The notes below the pieces were generated by a model, which was not told where the DNA came from, made no database searches, and saw only the letters and a program-made list of their open reading frames with translations. From Isosphaeraceae bacterium EP7 (GTDB lineage: Bacteria; Planctomycetota; Planctomycetia; Isosphaerales; Isosphaeraceae): DNA of 64,000 nt. Numbering within the stretch: position 1 is the stretch's first letter; every line of letters begins with the position of its first letter. Where the stretch lies: contig CP151667.1 in NCBI GenBank assembly GCA_038400315.1, positions 1,499,174 through 1,563,173 of the forward strand, given 5' to 3'. Of the stretch, positions 62,126 through 64,000 are shown piece after piece. The position numbers and the translations under genes are program-made.

Positions 62126-62985
62126 TACTTCCCGGCCCGCGCCCTGGCGGCCTGCCAGGTCGCTTCCTTGATTCGATAGACACCGCGAAATTCGCCCGCG
62201 AGCAGCAGGTCGGCCCCGTCCCAGCTGATCGATTCGATCTGATCCAGGACGATGAATCGGAGCGACCTGTGCGGCGTCAGCGTGCCGTCGAGCCCGCGAT
62301 CATAGACCCGCACTCCCCCCATCCAGCACACGGCCAGCCGTCGCCCGTCATCCGAGAGCGAGCAGCCGGTCGCCGCGTCCTCGAACCCTTCAAGCTTGCC
62401 GAGCCTCACCGGGATCGCGGGCTTCGAGGGGCCGGTCGGGGTCATCGGGATCCTGAACAGGACCGCGTCGCGGCGGTCGAATTGCTTGGTGATCAGGATG
62501 ATCGAGGTGCCGTCGAGGTAGAAGGCTTCGGCATCGAAGCGATTCTTCTTGCCGCCGTCGAATGCGTAGTGGATCGCCTCGCGGACGGGCAGGGGGCCTT
62601 CGGGGGCGGGCAGGGCGGGGTCGGGCTCGTCGATACGATAGATGGCACGATTCGCCAGGGCTCCGCCGTTGTTGCCGATGTCGCCGATCCAGATCGATCC
62701 GCGGTCGTCGACGATCAGCTCTTCCCAGTCGACATTCGGCGCTTCGACGGCATATTCGCGGATCAAGGACCCGTCGGCCCGCACGGCGAAGAGGGCCGGG
62801 GGGTTGCCCGAGTCATTGATAACCCAGAAGACCCCGGGGTGACGGCGGCTGCGGGCCAGGCCCGAGGCCTCGCGGATGGCCGGGTGTTTCAGGGTCCCGG
62901 CGCGTTCGAGCTTGACCTTGTCATCGGCGACGCCCGGCGAAGCGACCAGGGCCAGCCAGACTGCTGTGACTGCCGTCGTATTCAA
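62125..62985 (-). CDS. exported beta-propeller-like protein
   Basis: A 286-residue protein with a signal peptide (NTTAVTAVWLALVASPGVA). The mature part repeats strand pairs of the form REASGLARSRRHPGVFWVIND, LFAVRADGSLIREY, VDWEELIVDDRGSIWIGDIGNN, FYLDGTSIILIT and CSLSDDGRRLAVCWMGG, as in six- or seven-bladed propellers, with a conserved DxG/NDSG near the first blade. I do not recognise a reaction. TTG 62985 has GAGGGGAAG seven bases upstream and gives a proper signal peptide, so it is preferred over the longer frame. It is coupled to thiO through a one-base overlap. Confidence 0.75.
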   Translation of the reverse strand: MNTTAVTAVWLALVASPGVADDKVKLERAGTLKHPAIREASGLARSRRHPGVFWVINDSGNPPALFAVRADGSLIREYAVEAPNVDWEELIVDDRGSIWIGDIGNNGGALANRAIYRIDEPDPALPAPEGPLPVREAIHYAFDGGKKNRFDAEAFYLDGTSIILITKQFDRRDAVLFRIPMTPTGPSKPAIPVRLGKLEGFEDAATGCSLSDDGRRLAVCWMGGVRVYDRGLDGTLTPHRSLRFIVLDQIESISWDGADLLLAGEFRGVYRIKEATWQAARARAGK

Positions 62986-63217
62986 CGATTCTTCCCCTCG
63001 ACGCCTGGCGCCGGATGACGCCCCTCCGCTATCAGACCCAATCTGATGAGTCCCGGTCAACCGAGCCCCGTCGGCTGGCCCTTGTGGGCGGCCCTTCGAG
63101 CGGTCACATTGGGGGCGACTCCGGCCGGATCGGACCGGACTTCCTCAACGATGCGCAGGTCGACATCCCATGGAAAGCCCGCAAGTCCGCCCCGGTCTCG
63201 TCAAGGACGAAGGACCG

Positions 63218-63448
63218 ATGACCCGCGTGGTGGCGTTCTTCTATAACGCCGCCCAGGGGAACGTCACGATCCAGATGCTCGCGGCCATCGGCATCCCCAG
63301 CGACAAGCTCGGAGTGACGCCGCCCGAGAAGATCGAGACCGGCCAGGGGATGCTGCTCTCGATCCCCTGCCCGGACGAGAAGAAGCTGCAAGCCGTCGAG
63401 AAGCTCTGCCGCCAGCAGGGGGCTGAAGTCCACCGCCAGCGCCGCTGA
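63218..63448 (+). CDS. small hypothetical protein
   Basis: A 76-residue protein starting TRVVAFFYNAAQGNVTIQML and containing IGIPSDKLGVTPPEKIETGQGM and a LSIPCPDEKKLQAVEKLCRQQGAEV end. The order of a beta-alpha-beta start, a Gly-Pro-rich middle and a strand-helix end suggests a small ferredoxin-like fold. Two Cys are present. AAGGACGAAGG precedes ATG 63218. I recognise no family. Such small proteins are frequent in planctomycetes; the clear codon bias supports a real gene. Confidence 0.6.
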   Translation: MTRVVAFFYNAAQGNVTIQMLAAIGIPSDKLGVTPPEKIETGQGMLLSIPCPDEKKLQAVEKLCRQQGAEVHRQRR

Positions 63449-63554
63449 GGGAGAGGGAGGCGAGACTCTGGCGGGGGGGCTTCGCGCCTGCTACGATCCG
63501 GCCCGCCAAGCCCGGATGACCCCGCCCCAACTCCCCCCTCCCGAGAGGACTGCG

Positions 63555-64000
63555 ATGCGTCTGCCCAAGCCCCTGGCGGCCCTCGGCACCTGCCTGGCCG
63601 CCCTCATCCCGCTCTGCGCCCTGGCCGACTCGCCGGCCGTTCCCGACTACGCCAAGAACCCGCCCAAGGTCGAGTCGGGCCCGCCGGTCTTCGCCTTCAA
63701 CGGCAAGGACCTGACGGGCTTCTACCCCTACACCCACAAGAACAAGTTCGCCGATCCGGACAAGGTCTTCACCGTGGTGGACGGCCAGATCAGGATCTCG
63801 GGCGAAGACTTCGGCGGCCTGGCCACCGGCGGCAACTTCAGCGATTACCACCTCGTCACCGAGTGGCGTTGGGGGACCAAGACGTGGCCTCCCCGAGTCA
63901 AAGCTTCGCGCGACTCGGGCATCCTGCTCCATTGCGTCGGCGCCGATGGCGCGGTCGGCGGGCACTGGATGGAATCCCAGGAGTGCCAGATCATCGAGGG
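63555..64000 (+). CDS. secreted DUF1080 protein, N-terminal part (3' end outside window)
   Basis: At least 148 codons of a protein beginning with a signal peptide (MRLPKPLAALGTCLAALIPL, cleavage near ALA-DS). After a Pro-rich linker the DUF1080 domain starts: VFAFNGKDLTGFYPYTHKNK, KVFTVVDGQIRISGEDFGG, GGNFSDYHLVTEWRWG and SGILLHCVGADG, ending at the window edge within a strand ESQECQIIEG. It is a 3-keto-disaccharide hydrolase-fold protein, likely acting on sugars outside the cytoplasm. It is the second DUF1080 member in the window, and unlike the one at 23.9 kb it has the common NGKDLTGF start. Confidence 0.9.
   Translation, partial: MRLPKPLAALGTCLAALIPLCALADSPAVPDYAKNPPKVESGPPVFAFNGKDLTGFYPYTHKNKFADPDKVFTVVDGQIRISGEDFGGLATGGNFSDYHLVTEWRWGTKTWPPRVKASRDSGILLHCVGADGAVGGHWMESQECQIIE

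Overview
The window looks like chromosomal DNA of a planctomycete, most likely from the Isosphaeraceae. The evidence is high GC throughout with strong G/C bias at third codon positions, a DUF1559 prepilin-like protein, two DUF1080 (3-keto-disaccharide hydrolase fold) proteins, secreted proteins whose N-termini carry an LExR-LL(S/A)-like motif, Rho and SecA of unusual size, an LPS Kdo-transferase gene (waaA), and a PqqD-like/M50/HlyD membrane cluster. This assignment is inference from gene content. I see no rRNA, tRNA, CRISPR array, intact insertion sequence or prophage.

Layout. 1-1.6 kb: the 3' end of a ThuA-like gene, a DUF3592-like membrane protein, a SnoaL-like protein and a possible 55-codon gene. 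1.6-6.2 kb (minus): a GH38-like protein, YceH and a TIM-barrel sugar isomerase-like protein. 6.3-9.7 kb (plus): pabB, pabC and a Nif3-like gene, joined by 4-base overlaps. 9.7-12.7 kb: an acidic-tailed protein, an enoyl-reductase-like MDR protein and a two-domain sulfurtransferase. 12.9-16.9 kb (plus): a molybdenum hydroxylase operon (2Fe-2S, molybdopterin and FAD subunits plus a 78-residue Cys-containing protein). 17-22.3 kb (minus): an AI-2E family permease, an unknown 500-residue protein and a UvrD-type helicase. 22.8-27.7 kb: Rho, a DUF1080 protein, a membrane-anchored SUMF1-fold protein and a CgeB-like glycosyltransferase.

27.8-33.3 kb (minus): a three-gene cluster of a GAF-domain HlyD-type adaptor, a short HlyD-type adaptor and a PqqD-like/M50/lipoyl membrane protein. 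This is the best candidate for an unusual system in the window. 33.6-44.1 kb: a nucleotide-sugar epimerase followed by secretome genes (DUF1559 protein, small lipoprotein, 992-residue metzincin-like protease, 1433-residue subtilisin-like protein), the two proteases converging on a perfect 18-bp-stem hairpin. 44.4-50.2 kb (minus): DUF3467, waaA and a 1210-residue SecA with a five-fold repeated insertion. 50.6-60.1 kb (mostly plus): an MBL-fold hydrolase, UDP-sugar pyrophosphorylase, mannose-1-phosphate guanylyltransferase, RuvX, an epimerase, a tandem pair of related membrane proteins, a DUF4126-like protein, ClpS (minus), an RlmI-like methyltransferase and a DtxR/MntR regulator. 60.2-64 kb: a secreted protein of unknown function, a translationally coupled beta-propeller/ThiO pair (minus), a small unknown protein and the start of a second DUF1080 gene cut by the window end.

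Most of the window is housekeeping and cell-envelope functions: folate (pabBC), thiamine (ThiO), LPS and nucleotide-sugar synthesis, protein export, transcription termination and proteolysis. The unusual parts are the envelope cluster at 27.8-33.3 kb, the expanded SecA and the large secreted proteases. All functions are assigned from sequence reading alone, without database searches.
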